A stretch of DNA of 10,383 nt from an uncultured Eggerthella sp. (GCA_902470405.1 CABRGJ010000013.1:1-10383); one strand, 5' to 3'. Positions 1-9,269 are shown, numbered from the stretch's first letter. Notes: a model not told the origin generated them from the letters alone. Numbers and translations: made by a program.

Positions 1-203
1 AGCGCTGGTTTGGTTGGCTGAGCAGGATAGATCTTCGTAACATGGTCGAACGTGATGACCGGATTACCGGTGCTTTGATTCACTGCATCGACGTTGACCG
101 TTGGCAATGCTTGAGAAAGCTGCGCGGTCAGATTCGGCGCGGAATGAGCTGCGGCATGTCTACCGACGCTTCCGCCGTTATCGTTCGTCACAGTATGCTC
201 CAT
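1..203 (-). CDS. ftsE: FtsE, ABC-type cell-division ATPase (N-terminal part, runs off the left edge)
   Basis: Only the first 67 or so codons are inside the window. FtsE is the ATPase of the FtsEX complex, which controls peptidoglycan hydrolases at the division site. After a leader of about 48 residues the frame reads VITFDHVTKIYPAQPTKPAL, the classic first strand and A-loop of an FtsE-type ABC ATPase (beta strand, then a Tyr that stacks on adenine). The Walker motifs would lie outside the window. Two starts are possible: ATG at 203-201 with little Shine-Dalgarno, or GTG at 191-189 with GGAG six bases upstream. I favour the GTG on ribosome-site grounds but list the longer frame. Family members usually begin about 3-5 residues before this strand, so the Ala/Asn/Gln-rich extension is unusual. 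The prfB-ftsE neighbourhood is typical of actinobacteria and supports the call. Other ABC ATPases remain possible because so little is visible. Confidence 0.72.
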   Translation of the reverse strand, partial: MEHTVTNDNGGSVGRHAAAHSAPNLTAQLSQALPTVNVDAVNQSTGNPVITFDHVTKIYPAQPTKPA

Positions 204-230
204 TCATAGTATCGATTCTGAGACATGAAA

Positions 231-239
231 ATTATAGCA
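231..239 (-). promoter_or_regulatory. Extended -10 promoter element upstream of ftsE
   Basis: Read on the minus strand this is TGCTATAAT, a perfect TATAAT hexamer with the TGn extension. It sits just downstream of the tktC stop codon. No good -35 is visible at 16-18 bases, which fits an extended -10 promoter. The expected start point is near 224, about 20 bases before the ATG and 33 before the GTG of ftsE. It would give ftsE transcription independent of the upstream operon. It was found by sequence inspection only. Confidence 0.5.
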
Positions 240-242
240 ATG

Positions 243-1217
243 TTATTTGCGCGTGAGTACTTTTTTCGCTGCTCGGACGATCGCGGGGGCATCAAGGTCG
301 AAATACGCCATAAGTTCTTCAAATTCGCCCGACTTACCGAAACGATCGTGCACTGCGACAAACTCGAGCGGCAGCGGTGCTTCTTTGGCGCACAGCTCGC
401 TGACCGCAGAGCACAAGCCGCCATACACGGAGGGTTCTTCAGCCACGACAGCGCATCCAGTCTTCTTGAGCGATTCGAGGATAGTGTCGCGATCGAGCGG
501 CTTGACGCAGAACGCATCGATGACCTCAGCGGAGATGCCTTCTTCAGCGAGCAGGGCGGCTGCTTCGTTCGCTTCTGCGATCTCGATACCACACGCGATG
601 ATGGTAACATCGCTTCCCTCCCTCAGGCGATACGCCTTACCGATCTCAAGCTCCACCCCAGGAGCATAGACTGCTGGTACAGCCGCACGACCCATGCGCA
701 CATATACTGGACCTGGCGTTTTTGCCGCAAGCTTAAGCGCTGCACAGGCAGATTCATAATCTGCAGGAACGAGCACCTTCATGGGTGGTAGACCACGCAT
801 GAGTGAAATATCCTCGAGCATCTGGTGTGAACCACCATCGGGGCCGACCGAGATACCCGCATGCGTCGGCGCGATCTTCACATCGAGATTGGCATATGCG
901 ACCGTGTTACGGATCTGGTCGTAGCAGCGACCCGTACCGAACACCGCGAATGAACCCGTGAAAGCGATGTTGCCCGCAAGCGCGAGACCTGCGGCGATGT
1001 CGATCATGTTCTGCTCGGCGATACCGACGTTGAACAAGCGATCCTTCTGTTCTGCACCTGCCTGCCCGAACGCCTTCGTAGTGGTCGAGCCGGTAAGATC
1101 GGCATCAACCGCAACGATAGGCAGTCCTTCTGCGAAGAGCTCTGCGAGCGTCTTCCCGTATGCCGCACGCGTGGCCTTCTTTTCTTGTGCCTGAGTGGTA
1201 TCTGCGAGCTTAATCAC
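243..1217 (-). CDS. tktC: Transketolase, C-terminal subunit
   Basis: This is the second half of a split transketolase, a thiamine-diphosphate enzyme that moves two-carbon units between sugar phosphates in the non-oxidative pentose phosphate pathway. The 324 residues hold the pyrimidine-binding domain, with the motif NVGIAEQNM around residues 63-71 whose Glu (about residue 68) activates the cofactor. A run of conserved sugar-phosphate-site segments follows (THAGISVGPDGGSHQ near 138-152). The transketolase C-terminal domain follows from about residue 190, with GSDVTIIACG and later HDRFGKSGE. The start is GTG at 1217-1215 with GAGGTGA just upstream. It overlaps the end of the N-terminal subunit gene by 8 bases (GTGATTAA), which implies translational coupling and roughly equal amounts of the two subunits. 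The stop is TAA. A DXS-type or other split ketolase is less likely given the motifs. Confidence 0.93.
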   Translation of the reverse strand: MIKLADTTQAQEKKATRAAYGKTLAELFAEGLPIVAVDADLTGSTTTKAFGQAGAEQKDRLFNVGIAEQNMIDIAAGLALAGNIAFTGSFAVFGTGRCYDQIRNTVAYANLDVKIAPTHAGISVGPDGGSHQMLEDISLMRGLPPMKVLVPADYESACAALKLAAKTPGPVYVRMGRAAVPAVYAPGVELEIGKAYRLREGSDVTIIACGIEIAEANEAAALLAEEGISAEVIDAFCVKPLDRDTILESLKKTGCAVVAEEPSVYGGLCSAVSELCAKEAPLPLEFVAVHDRFGKSGEFEELMAYFDLDAPAIVRAAKKVLTRK

Positions 1218-2043
1218 GATTCACCTCGTTTTCGAGTTCTGCAAGCGCACGCTCGGTCTCTTCGGGATTCGGCGCCTTACCGTGCCAGCCTGCTTGATCC
1301 TCCATAAAAGAAACACCCTTGCCCTTCACCGTCTTTGCGATGATGACCTTTGGGCTGCCGGTCGGTTCGTTGGCAAGGCCTTTGAAGAGCGCGATGAGCG
1401 CATCGATATCGTGACCATCGACCTCATGAACGTCCCAACCGAATGCAGCGAATTTGTCTTTCAGTGAACCCGCAGAACAGACGTCTTCAAGCACGCCGTC
1501 GATCTGGAGGCCATTCGCATCCACGATAGCGATCAAGTTACCCAAGCGCTGTGCGGCAGCGAAATTCGCCGCCTCCCACACTTGACCTTCTTGGCATTCG
1601 CCATCACCAAGGACCGTATAAACCTTCGCTTGACTTTCGTTCAGACGAAGACCAGCCGCTGTACCTGCTGCAATGGAGAGGCCCTGACCGAGCGAGCCGG
1701 TAGAAACTTCCACGCCTGGCAATAGATTGGAATCGGGATGACCTTGCAAGCGCGTACCGAACTTACGCAAGGTCATAAGCTCTTCTTTCGGGAAAAAGCC
1801 TGCTTCAGCAAGCACCGCATAGAGCGCAGGAGCCGCATGTCCTTTAGCAAGGATGAAACGATCTCGTGCATCGAGCTTGGGATCGGACGCATCGTAATTC
1901 ATGACGTCGCCGAAATAGAGTGCTGCGAGAATGTCCGTACAAGAGAGCGATCCTCCAGGGTGGCCACTGCCTGCTTCGTGGATCATCGTGATGATGTCAC
2001 GACGCATGGCGCTGGCTTTTTGATGTGCTTCAACAGATGCCAT
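1210..2043 (-). CDS. tktN: Transketolase, N-terminal subunit
   Basis: This is the first half of the split transketolase, 277 residues, carrying the pyrophosphate-binding domain. Visible motifs are GSGHPGGSLS at residues 25-34, the substrate/cofactor His in LAKGHA at 65-70, and GHPD plus STGSLGQG at 101-121. The thiamine-diphosphate/metal motif begins GDGECQEGQVWEA at 146 and ends with Asn at about 177. The protein must pair with the product of the next gene to make an active site, since each site lies at the interface of the two domains. The start is ATG with AAAGGA four bases upstream, and prfB ends only 26 bases earlier, which supports cotranscription. Split transketolases are known in archaea, clostridia and other bacteria, whereas many actinobacteria carry a single fused gene. 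The stop is TAA inside the tktC start region. Confidence 0.93.
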   Translation of the reverse strand: MASVEAHQKASAMRRDIITMIHEAGSGHPGGSLSCTDILAALYFGDVMNYDASDPKLDARDRFILAKGHAAPALYAVLAEAGFFPKEELMTLRKFGTRLQGHPDSNLLPGVEVSTGSLGQGLSIAAGTAAGLRLNESQAKVYTVLGDGECQEGQVWEAANFAAAQRLGNLIAIVDANGLQIDGVLEDVCSAGSLKDKFAAFGWDVHEVDGHDIDALIALFKGLANEPTGSPKVIIAKTVKGKGVSFMEDQAGWHGKAPNPEETERALAELENEVNRD

Positions 2044-2069
2044 GATGTCCTTTCACGCCAGATCTTGCG

Positions 2070-3152
2070 TTATTGCGACGCCCTCCAACGGTGATATCCG
2101 ATGACAAATTGATCGATATCGCCATCGAGCGCCGCATCGACGTTACCGCTTTCGATATTACTACGAGTGTCCTTAATCAGTCGATAAGGATAGAGCACAT
2201 AGTTCCTTATCTGACTGCCAAAGGAATTGTCCATCTTCTCGCCTTTCAGCTCAGCGAGTTCGGCTTGACGCTTCTGCTCCTCCCGTTCGTAGAGCTTGCC
2301 GCGCAATACGCGAAATGCCGCCTCTTTATTCTGCAACTGAGATTTCTCATTCTGACAGGTGACCACGATACCGGTAGGAATATGGGTCAGACGCACTGCA
2401 GAGTCCGTGGTATTGACGCTCTGACCACCAGGGCCGCTCGAACGATACACGTCAACACGCACATCGTTCGGATCGATGTCGATCTCGATATCGTCGTCAT
2501 CGAGCACAGGAACCACTTCGACAGCCGCAAATGTAGTATGACGACGCTTCTTCTCATCAGTTGGAGAGATGCGCACGAGGCGATGAACACCCGTTTCGCT
2601 GCGGAGCATGCCATAGGCGTGGCGACCCTCCACTTGAAGGCTCACACGATCGAGCCCGATCCCTTCTCCAGGAACCAGATCGAGCAGTTTCTGCTTCCAG
2701 CCCTTCTGATCGGCGTAGCGCGAATACATCTTATAGAGCATCTCGGTCCAGTCCTGGGCTTCAAGACCACCACTACCAGGATGGATGGTGAGGATGGCAT
2801 CAGCTCCGTCGTAAGCGCCCGTGAACCATGATTCGACCTCGAAGGCATCGAGCATCTCTTCGAGCTTAGCAAGGCACTGCCGCTCTTCGTCCTGGAAGCT
2901 CTCGTCCTCCGCAGCGAATTCAGCTGCGGTGCGCGCGTCATCGAGCAGATGATGAGCATCGGCATAACGCGAAAGCAGATCGCGCACATCAGAAGCTCGT
3001 TTGGAGACTTTCTGGGCTGCTTCAGCATCATCCCAGAAACCAGGAGCGGCGATCTGTGCTTCGAGTGCTTCGAGCTCGTGCGCACGATCGTCGATATGGA
3101 GAAAACCCTGCGCATCATCGAGGCGCTGCTGGGCGACATCATACGTGATCAT
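2070..3152 (-). CDS. prfB: Peptide chain release factor 2 (RF2)
   Basis: RF2 reads UAA and UGA stop codons in the ribosomal A site and triggers peptide release. The 360-residue length is normal for the family. Residues 1-105 form the N-terminal helical domain. The GGQ catalytic motif is in GPGGQSVNTT at 240-249, with GIVVTCQNEKSQ just after. The codon-recognition tripeptide, normally Ser-Pro-Phe, reads Ser-Pro-Thr at 196-198 (TCT CCA ACT) inside VRISPTDEKKRRHT. The spacing to RRHT is that of RF2, not RF1, so this is not RF1 with its PxT motif. No programmed frameshift is needed: where many bacteria have CTT TGA C, this gene has an open CTC CAT ATC GAC at codons 18-21, preceded by AGGG. The start is ATG with GAAGG eight bases upstream, 49 bases after the secA stop. 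The stop is TAA. Confidence 0.95.
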   Translation of the reverse strand: MITYDVAQQRLDDAQGFLHIDDRAHELEALEAQIAAPGFWDDAEAAQKVSKRASDVRDLLSRYADAHHLLDDARTAAEFAAEDESFQDEERQCLAKLEEMLDAFEVESWFTGAYDGADAILTIHPGSGGLEAQDWTEMLYKMYSRYADQKGWKQKLLDLVPGEGIGLDRVSLQVEGRHAYGMLRSETGVHRLVRISPTDEKKRRHTTFAAVEVVPVLDDDDIEIDIDPNDVRVDVYRSSGPGGQSVNTTDSAVRLTHIPTGIVVTCQNEKSQLQNKEAAFRVLRGKLYEREEQKRQAELAELKGEKMDNSFGSQIRNYVLYPYRLIKDTRSNIESGNVDAALDGDIDQFVIGYHRWRASQ

Positions 3153-3201
3153 AATGAGACCTTCATGAAACGAAACCTGCGAACTACCCTACGAAATGCG
3201 A

Positions 3202-3792
3202 TCAAGCATGAGCGCCATGACACTTCTTGAATTTCTTACCGCTACCACAAGGACAAGGATCGTTGCGACCCACGTTAGCATACGGGTCGTTCTTATCCTT
3301 TTCGATGGGCGTGGTGCGTGCCGGTGTCGATTCCTTTGGATTCTCCGCAGGCATGCCTTGCGCTTGCACAGCTGCCTGACGAACGCGTTGTGCCTGGCTC
3401 GCTCCTGAATTGAGCGCTTCTTCAGGGTTCGAATAGCTGACCGCACCATCAAGCGGCGTCTCTTCAGCAGGTTCGACCTCTTGGACGATGATGGGTGCGC
3501 GTAACAAGAAGCGCAGGAAGTCTTCATAGATCGAATCGGTGAGCGCTGAGAACATCTGATGCGCTTCTTCGCGATATTCGACGAGCGGGTCGCGCTGACC
3601 ATAAGCACGCAGGCCTATAGAAGCTTTCAGGTAATCCATATCCTGTAGATGAGCCATCCACTTCGTATCGATGAAACGAAGCATGACCTGAGACTGGATA
3701 TCTTGGAAGATCGGACCGATCTGATCGGAGCGCATATCGTAGCGATCTTGGAAATACCTTCCGATAAGATCGATGAGCGTATAAGCGTTATC
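3202..3792 (-). other. secA: SecA C-terminal portion, in frame downstream of the internal stop
   Basis: This holds 196 codons plus a TGA stop, continuous in frame with the upstream secA. It encodes the end of the wing domain, the scaffold/two-helix finger, an acidic to Gln/Ala-rich linker and the Cys-x-Cys-x8-Cys-His zinc tail. The first ATG in the segment is at 3735-3733 (MRSDQIGP). The nearest Shine-Dalgarno-like sequence (GGAAGG) is about 21 bases before it, too far for efficient initiation. No GTG or TTG start occurs in frame between the stop and that ATG. A separately translated second subunit is therefore poorly supported. Confidence 0.75.
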
Positions 3793-5958
<2,166 letters not shown>

Positions 5959-5988
5959 GCAGTGGGCCTACCTTCTCTTATGTCCTTT

Positions 5989-6043
5989 CGACGAGCTTTA
6001 CACCTCGTCAACTTACTGAATAGAGAGGGCGACCTGGTCGCCC
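5989..6043 (-). promoter_or_regulatory. Two hairpins in the secA leader
   Basis: The secA 5' leader holds two inverted repeats. The first is GGGCGACC at 6027-6034 and GGTCGCCC at 6036-6043, a near-perfect 17-base palindrome. The second is GACGAG at 5990-5995 and CTCGTC at 6004-6009 around an 8-base loop. Neither is followed on the minus strand by a U-run, so they are not typical terminators. They could be mRNA structures affecting secA translation, or, for the 17-base palindrome, a protein-binding operator. Function is inferred only. Confidence 0.4.
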
Positions 6044-6058
6044 AATATGACCGTTACC

Positions 6059-6064
6059 ATTGTA
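6059..6064 (-). promoter_or_regulatory. Possible -10 element for the secA-prfB-tkt unit
   Basis: On the minus strand this reads TACAAT, five of six matches to TATAAT, in the gap between the regulator gene and secA. No convincing -35 lies at the normal distance; the best nearby sequence (ATGTCA) is spaced too far. A start near 6052 would give a leader of about 95 bases that includes both hairpins. Confidence 0.3.
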
Positions 6065-6135
6065 CGCTTTTTCTCAGAATTGCCTTTGACATGCATCGAA
6101 CACACACGAAGTGATCGTGCGATTCCATAAGAGCA

Positions 6136-8775
6136 TCACGCTTGTTCAGAAGCATCGGCAAGGATGGTCTCGTAGAGCTCACGCAGTTTCGAGGTTCCCT
6201 CGATGCCGAACTGGTCGATGAGCGAGCGCCTGCATACGAAGTACTCGTTCAGCGCTTCGCCGTGACGGCCAAGCTTCCAGAGAGACAACATCAGCTGATA
6301 GCAGATATCCTCGCGTGTCGGTTCGTTATCGAACGCGAAGCGGAAATAGCGAAGCGCTAATGCTGTCTCGCCTCGCTTGCGCAGGCTCATCCCGCTCGTG
6401 AGAAGCGCTTCGAGCAGACGATCCTGATACCGCTTTCGCTGGGCGACCACCTCAGCAGTCTCATCGCCAGGCAAAAGCGGACCACGGTAAAGCTCTTCTA
6501 CCTGGTCGATCGCACGTTCGTAACCAGAAAGATCAAGAGAACCTTCCCGTAAGCGCTTACAGAGAACGCTCAGCAACTGCGTGTCGGTCTCGACTAACCG
6601 TGCATTGAGCGCAATCGATTGCGAATTGCTCTCGAAGAACGGACATTCGCCTCTGCTGTCGATGACGCTCTTGTTCAGAAGGCTCCACGTGGTGTACAAG
6701 CTCTGACGTGCATTGCGCTCGGAGGCATCGGGCCACATGATCCGCTGGATCCGTTGGCGGGCAACCTCGCGCCCTTCATTGATCGCGAGCAGCGAGATGA
6801 GCAGACGCATTTGTTTGCGCACTTTGTCCTTGATGATGATCTTCGGGTCGTATGGCTCCAGCTCAAAACGGCCGAGCGTATTGATACGTAGTGCCTTCTT
6901 CCCTGTTGTAGACCTGATCTCCTCATCGTGCTCGGATGCTTCATCGATGCAAAACGACGCATGAGGATCAGCGCGCACGCGCTTCTGCTGCGCGATGAGC
7001 CCACGACGCACTGACTCGATATGTGCAAGCGTGCGATCATCGATGAGCATATAGGTGCGCTCACCGAACAGGTCACGAGTGCGATCGAAAAGGAACAACG
7101 CGTAGATATTCGGGGGAAGCACCTCGACTTGACGTGCGAGCACGATCGCAATATGACGCTCAAGACAGGCAAGCATGGTCTCTTCTGTTTCGCTCGCATC
7201 CTTAAGCATGACCCGATTGTCTGTTGCACGGGTGGGCCCTCCCTTCAGACGATCGCGCCATAAGAAGGTCAAGAGCGAAACGAACGAGCAGGTCACGGCA
7301 AGCGTCTGTTTGAGCGAAAACCCTGAAGCAGCGATACGAAGAAGCTGTTCGATGGACACGCAGGGGTCGATGATCGTATCACGAACGAGAACAAGCACCT
7401 CTCGAGAAAGATCAGGACGTTCGGAAGGTGCTATTCTCGCTGGTGATTCGATCGAGGGATGATGCGCGATGAGGTTCGAGAGCGCTTCGATATCGGAAGC
7501 TTCAGCCATATTGAACGCAAGCTTCACAAATAGCGTCATGAGACGCTGTCGGCCGGTAGCATCGTGCGCATCGGAAACTGCCAGAGCGCCCGTGCGCATC
7601 GCGCACAGCGACGCCTCCTTCTCTCCCAAGATCCCATTCGCTATCGCAACGCCCAACCACCGCTGCTCACAGCTGAGAAATGAGGTGGGAAGCGTACGGG
7701 CAAGCTGTAGCAACAGAAGAGGCCGACCAGAGAATAAGAACGCTTGAGCATGGCGGTCGAAATAGCGTGCTCGTGCATCATCGTCATGAAGACCACATGC
7801 GAGTTGCGTTGCGAGCGTAAGATGATCGTGTTTGAGCAGCACAGCGATGAGAGCCTCGATGAGCGCCTCTTCGTCTTCGAAGGCAGGAAGTGTTGCCACG
7901 AGCGCAGAAAGATGCGCTCTGATCAAGAAGAATTTCTCGCGCTCGGTAAGCGAGACTGCGCGAAACATCGGGTCGAGCGCGACAATACCGACATGCGGAT
8001 AACGCTGTTCGAGATGTGCGATCAATATGGAAAGCGGACTAATCGTGAATGCGCTCAGTTCGTGCACTGCTCCCCGCTCCAATACGAGCATGATGATTGC
8101 GAGCGCATCTTCTTCGCGAAGGAGCTTAGCATCCATCATCGTGCGAGCAAAGCGCCTATGCGCTTGCTCGCTCTGATCTAGAAAACCTATGATCGAACAG
8201 AGCGGGTCGTCTTCTTGAGCGTCTCTATCCTGCGCACCCGCAAGCATAGACGCCTGCGAAAGAAGACTTGAGCGTTCTCGCGCATCAACGAGCAACATTC
8301 GCGCATCGATACGTTTGCACAAAGGCTGATCAACCTCGAGCCAATGAGTATCGCACGTGGTCAACAGCACTTCATGATCAGCTTCGAGCAAATCTGCAAG
8401 CAACTGACAAAGCGCCTCGAAGCGGGCGCGGTCAAGAGGCGGACAATCATCGATGACGAACAATAGACTCTTATGATGGGCTGTATCGCGATCAAGAAAG
8501 CGGAGCGTGAACTCATTTCCTTGGCGTTCGTCGAGTGCGAGCAAAAAAGCCGGAAGGGATGCATCGATCCACATCACCATATCTGACGCGAAGACCTGAG
8601 AAGCATATTGATACGCAAGCGCGGTCTTACCGTAACCTGCAGGGGCACAAACGATGCGAAGAGAGCGACGAGAAGAAAGCAATGCGGAAAGGAGCCTCGT
8701 TCGTTCAAGGGACAGAGGAATGTTCGAATGAAAAGGGAGATCTGTCGGATGATTCTTCGAGATGCATCTCAACAT
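6136..8775 (-). CDS. Large transcriptional regulator: MalT-like ATPase plus C-terminal SARP/BTAD activator
   Basis: A protein of 879 residues with three recognisable parts. Residues about 20-200 form a STAND/MalT-type NTPase with Walker A APAGYGKT near 44-51 and Walker B LLFVIDD near 104-110. A central helical region of about 400 residues has no motif I recognise. From about residue 627 comes a winged-helix DNA-binding domain of the OmpR/SARP kind (begins ALRINTLGRFEL; later MWPDASERNARQSLY). A BTAD domain of TPR-like helices follows (LYRGPLLPGD ... LRYFRFAFDNEPTREDI). It probably acts as a signal-responsive activator in the cytoplasm; signal and targets are unknown. The order is reversed relative to AfsR, where the SARP module is N-terminal. 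The ATG at 8775-8773 is chosen because AAGGAGGT sits 6-8 bases upstream; a GTG nine bases earlier falls inside that ribosome site. The stop is TGA. It reads toward secA across a 177-base gap, so secA could be affected by read-through. Confidence 0.85.
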   Translation of the reverse strand: MLRCISKNHPTDLPFHSNIPLSLERTRLLSALLSSRRSLRIVCAPAGYGKTALAYQYASQVFASDMVMWIDASLPAFLLALDERQGNEFTLRFLDRDTAHHKSLLFVIDDCPPLDRARFEALCQLLADLLEADHEVLLTTCDTHWLEVDQPLCKRIDARMLLVDARERSSLLSQASMLAGAQDRDAQEDDPLCSIIGFLDQSEQAHRRFARTMMDAKLLREEDALAIIMLVLERGAVHELSAFTISPLSILIAHLEQRYPHVGIVALDPMFRAVSLTEREKFFLIRAHLSALVATLPAFEDEEALIEALIAVLLKHDHLTLATQLACGLHDDDARARYFDRHAQAFLFSGRPLLLLQLARTLPTSFLSCEQRWLGVAIANGILGEKEASLCAMRTGALAVSDAHDATGRQRLMTLFVKLAFNMAEASDIEALSNLIAHHPSIESPARIAPSERPDLSREVLVLVRDTIIDPCVSIEQLLRIAASGFSLKQTLAVTCSFVSLLTFLWRDRLKGGPTRATDNRVMLKDASETEETMLACLERHIAIVLARQVEVLPPNIYALFLFDRTRDLFGERTYMLIDDRTLAHIESVRRGLIAQQKRVRADPHASFCIDEASEHDEEIRSTTGKKALRINTLGRFELEPYDPKIIIKDKVRKQMRLLISLLAINEGREVARQRIQRIMWPDASERNARQSLYTTWSLLNKSVIDSRGECPFFESNSQSIALNARLVETDTQLLSVLCKRLREGSLDLSGYERAIDQVEELYRGPLLPGDETAEVVAQRKRYQDRLLEALLTSGMSLRKRGETALALRYFRFAFDNEPTREDICYQLMLSLWKLGRHGEALNEYFVCRRSLIDQFGIEGTSKLRELYETILADASEQA

Positions 8776-8782
8776 AAGAAGC

Positions 8783-8790
8783 ACCTCCTT
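8783..8790 (-). promoter_or_regulatory. Strong ribosome binding site deciding the regulator start
   Basis: The minus strand reads AAGGAGGT followed by GCTTCTT and ATG. This near-perfect anti-16S match sets the start at 8775 and rules out the GTG at 8784, which overlaps it. Confidence 0.8.
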
Positions 8791-8820
8791 GAACTGTTCA
8801 CCAGCTCATAAGGGGAGACA

Positions 8821-8849
8821 ATCGTAGCATAACCCCATTTGAGGAACAA
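8821..8849 (-). promoter_or_regulatory. Possible promoter of the regulator gene
   Basis: The minus strand has TTGTTC (8849-8844), a 17-base spacer, then TACGAT (8826-8821) preceded by TGC, which makes an extended -10. The hexamers match consensus at three and four of six positions. The predicted start near 8814 leaves a leader of about 40 bases. Confidence 0.4.
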
Positions 8850-9008
8850 GCACGCCTCTTTGTATCCGCGCGCTTAAGGTCCTCACGCCTCCGTTCACCG
8901 CCGCCTCCTGAACGCTCGAGCCGGTGGCCTGCGATCACACAACGCTCACCATGCGCCTTCCGTCTCGCACCTCCTGATGCCACCCTGCGAAAATTTCGGG
9001 GTTATTCC
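8850..9008. other. Intergenic region between regulator gene and tRNA promoter, no gene seen
   Basis: I see no open frame with a ribosome site or family resemblance here. Short frames crossing it run into the tRNA genes on the opposite strand and look random. The only structure noticed is an imperfect dyad at 8983-9001 (CGAAA-A-TTTCG flanked by CCC and GGG), just upstream of the tRNA promoter. Confidence 0.6.
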
Positions 9009-9037
9009 TTGACGCAAGCCTCGAATACCGATAATAT
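9009..9037 (+). promoter_or_regulatory. Sigma-70 type promoter for the tRNA pair
   Basis: TTGACG at 9009-9014 and TAATAT at 9032-9037 are separated by exactly 17 bases, close to the housekeeping sigma consensus. The expected start near 9044 gives a short leader of about 30 bases before tRNA-Gln. Position, strength and the downstream terminator all fit a tRNA transcription unit. Confidence 0.8.
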
Positions 9038-9074
9038 ACCGATTCGCGTCAGTTCTTCTGATGCGGACACGCGG

Positions 9075-9148
9075 TGGGGTGTCGTCTAATGGTAGGACAG
9101 CGGTTTCTGGTACCGTATGTGAGGGTTCGACTCCTTCCACCCCAGCCA
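9075..9148 (+). tRNA. tRNA-Gln (anticodon CUG)
   Basis: It folds by eye into a full cloverleaf. The acceptor stem TGGGGTG/CACCCCA is perfect. The anticodon arm GCGGT/ACCGT encloses TTCTGGT, which gives anticodon CTG. The T arm GAGGG/CCTTC encloses TTCGACT. The discriminator is G and the CCA end is encoded. The length is 74 bases. It decodes CAG glutamine codons. The tRNA-Glu gene follows after only four bases. Confidence 0.95.
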
Positions 9149-9152
9149 ATGT

Positions 9153-9229
9153 GGCCCCGTCGTCTAGCGGTTTAGGACGCCGCCCTCTCAAGGCGGAGAT
9201 CGCCGGTTCGAATCCGGTCGGGGCTACCA
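9153..9229 (+). tRNA. tRNA-Glu (anticodon CUC)
   Basis: It folds into a cloverleaf. The acceptor stem GGCCCCG/CGGGGCT closes with a terminal G-U pair. The anticodon arm CCGCC/GGCGG encloses CTCTCAA, which gives anticodon CTC. The T arm GCCGG/CCGGT encloses TTCGAAT. The discriminator is A and the CCA end is encoded. The length is 77 bases. It decodes GAG glutamate codons and is cotranscribed with tRNA-Gln. Confidence 0.95.
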
Positions 9230-9242
9230 GTTATCTTTTCGG

Positions 9243-9269
9243 TCAGGACCATTTCGGTCCTGATTTTTT
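9243..9269 (+). terminator. Intrinsic terminator of the tRNA unit
   Basis: A perfect 8-base-pair stem TCAGGACC/GGTCCTGA with loop ATTTC is followed at once by six T residues. It starts 13 bases after the tRNA-Glu CCA end. The reverse strand has no comparable T-run, so it should act mainly on the plus strand. Confidence 0.9.

Noticed and set aside
225..791. Plus-strand open frame of 188 codons
   Set aside because: It is antisense to the clearly conserved tktC gene.
2073..2831. Plus-strand open frame of 252 codons
   Set aside because: It is antisense to prfB, which has all RF2 motifs.
3202..3735. Independent gene for a SecA C-terminal subunit starting at MRSDQ
   Set aside because: The Shine-Dalgarno-like GGAAGG is about 21 bases away, and conserved SecA residues precede this Met in frame. 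It is a remnant of the same gene.
6101..6121. Hairpin after the regulator stop as a terminator
   Set aside because: The CACGA/TCGTG stem is short and is not followed by a U-run on the minus strand.
8782..8784. GTG start for the regulator
   Set aside because: It lies inside the AAGGAGGTG ribosome binding site; the ATG nine bases later is correctly spaced.
8946..9191. Minus-strand open frame of 81 codons
   Set aside because: It runs antisense through the complete tRNA-Gln gene and part of tRNA-Glu.
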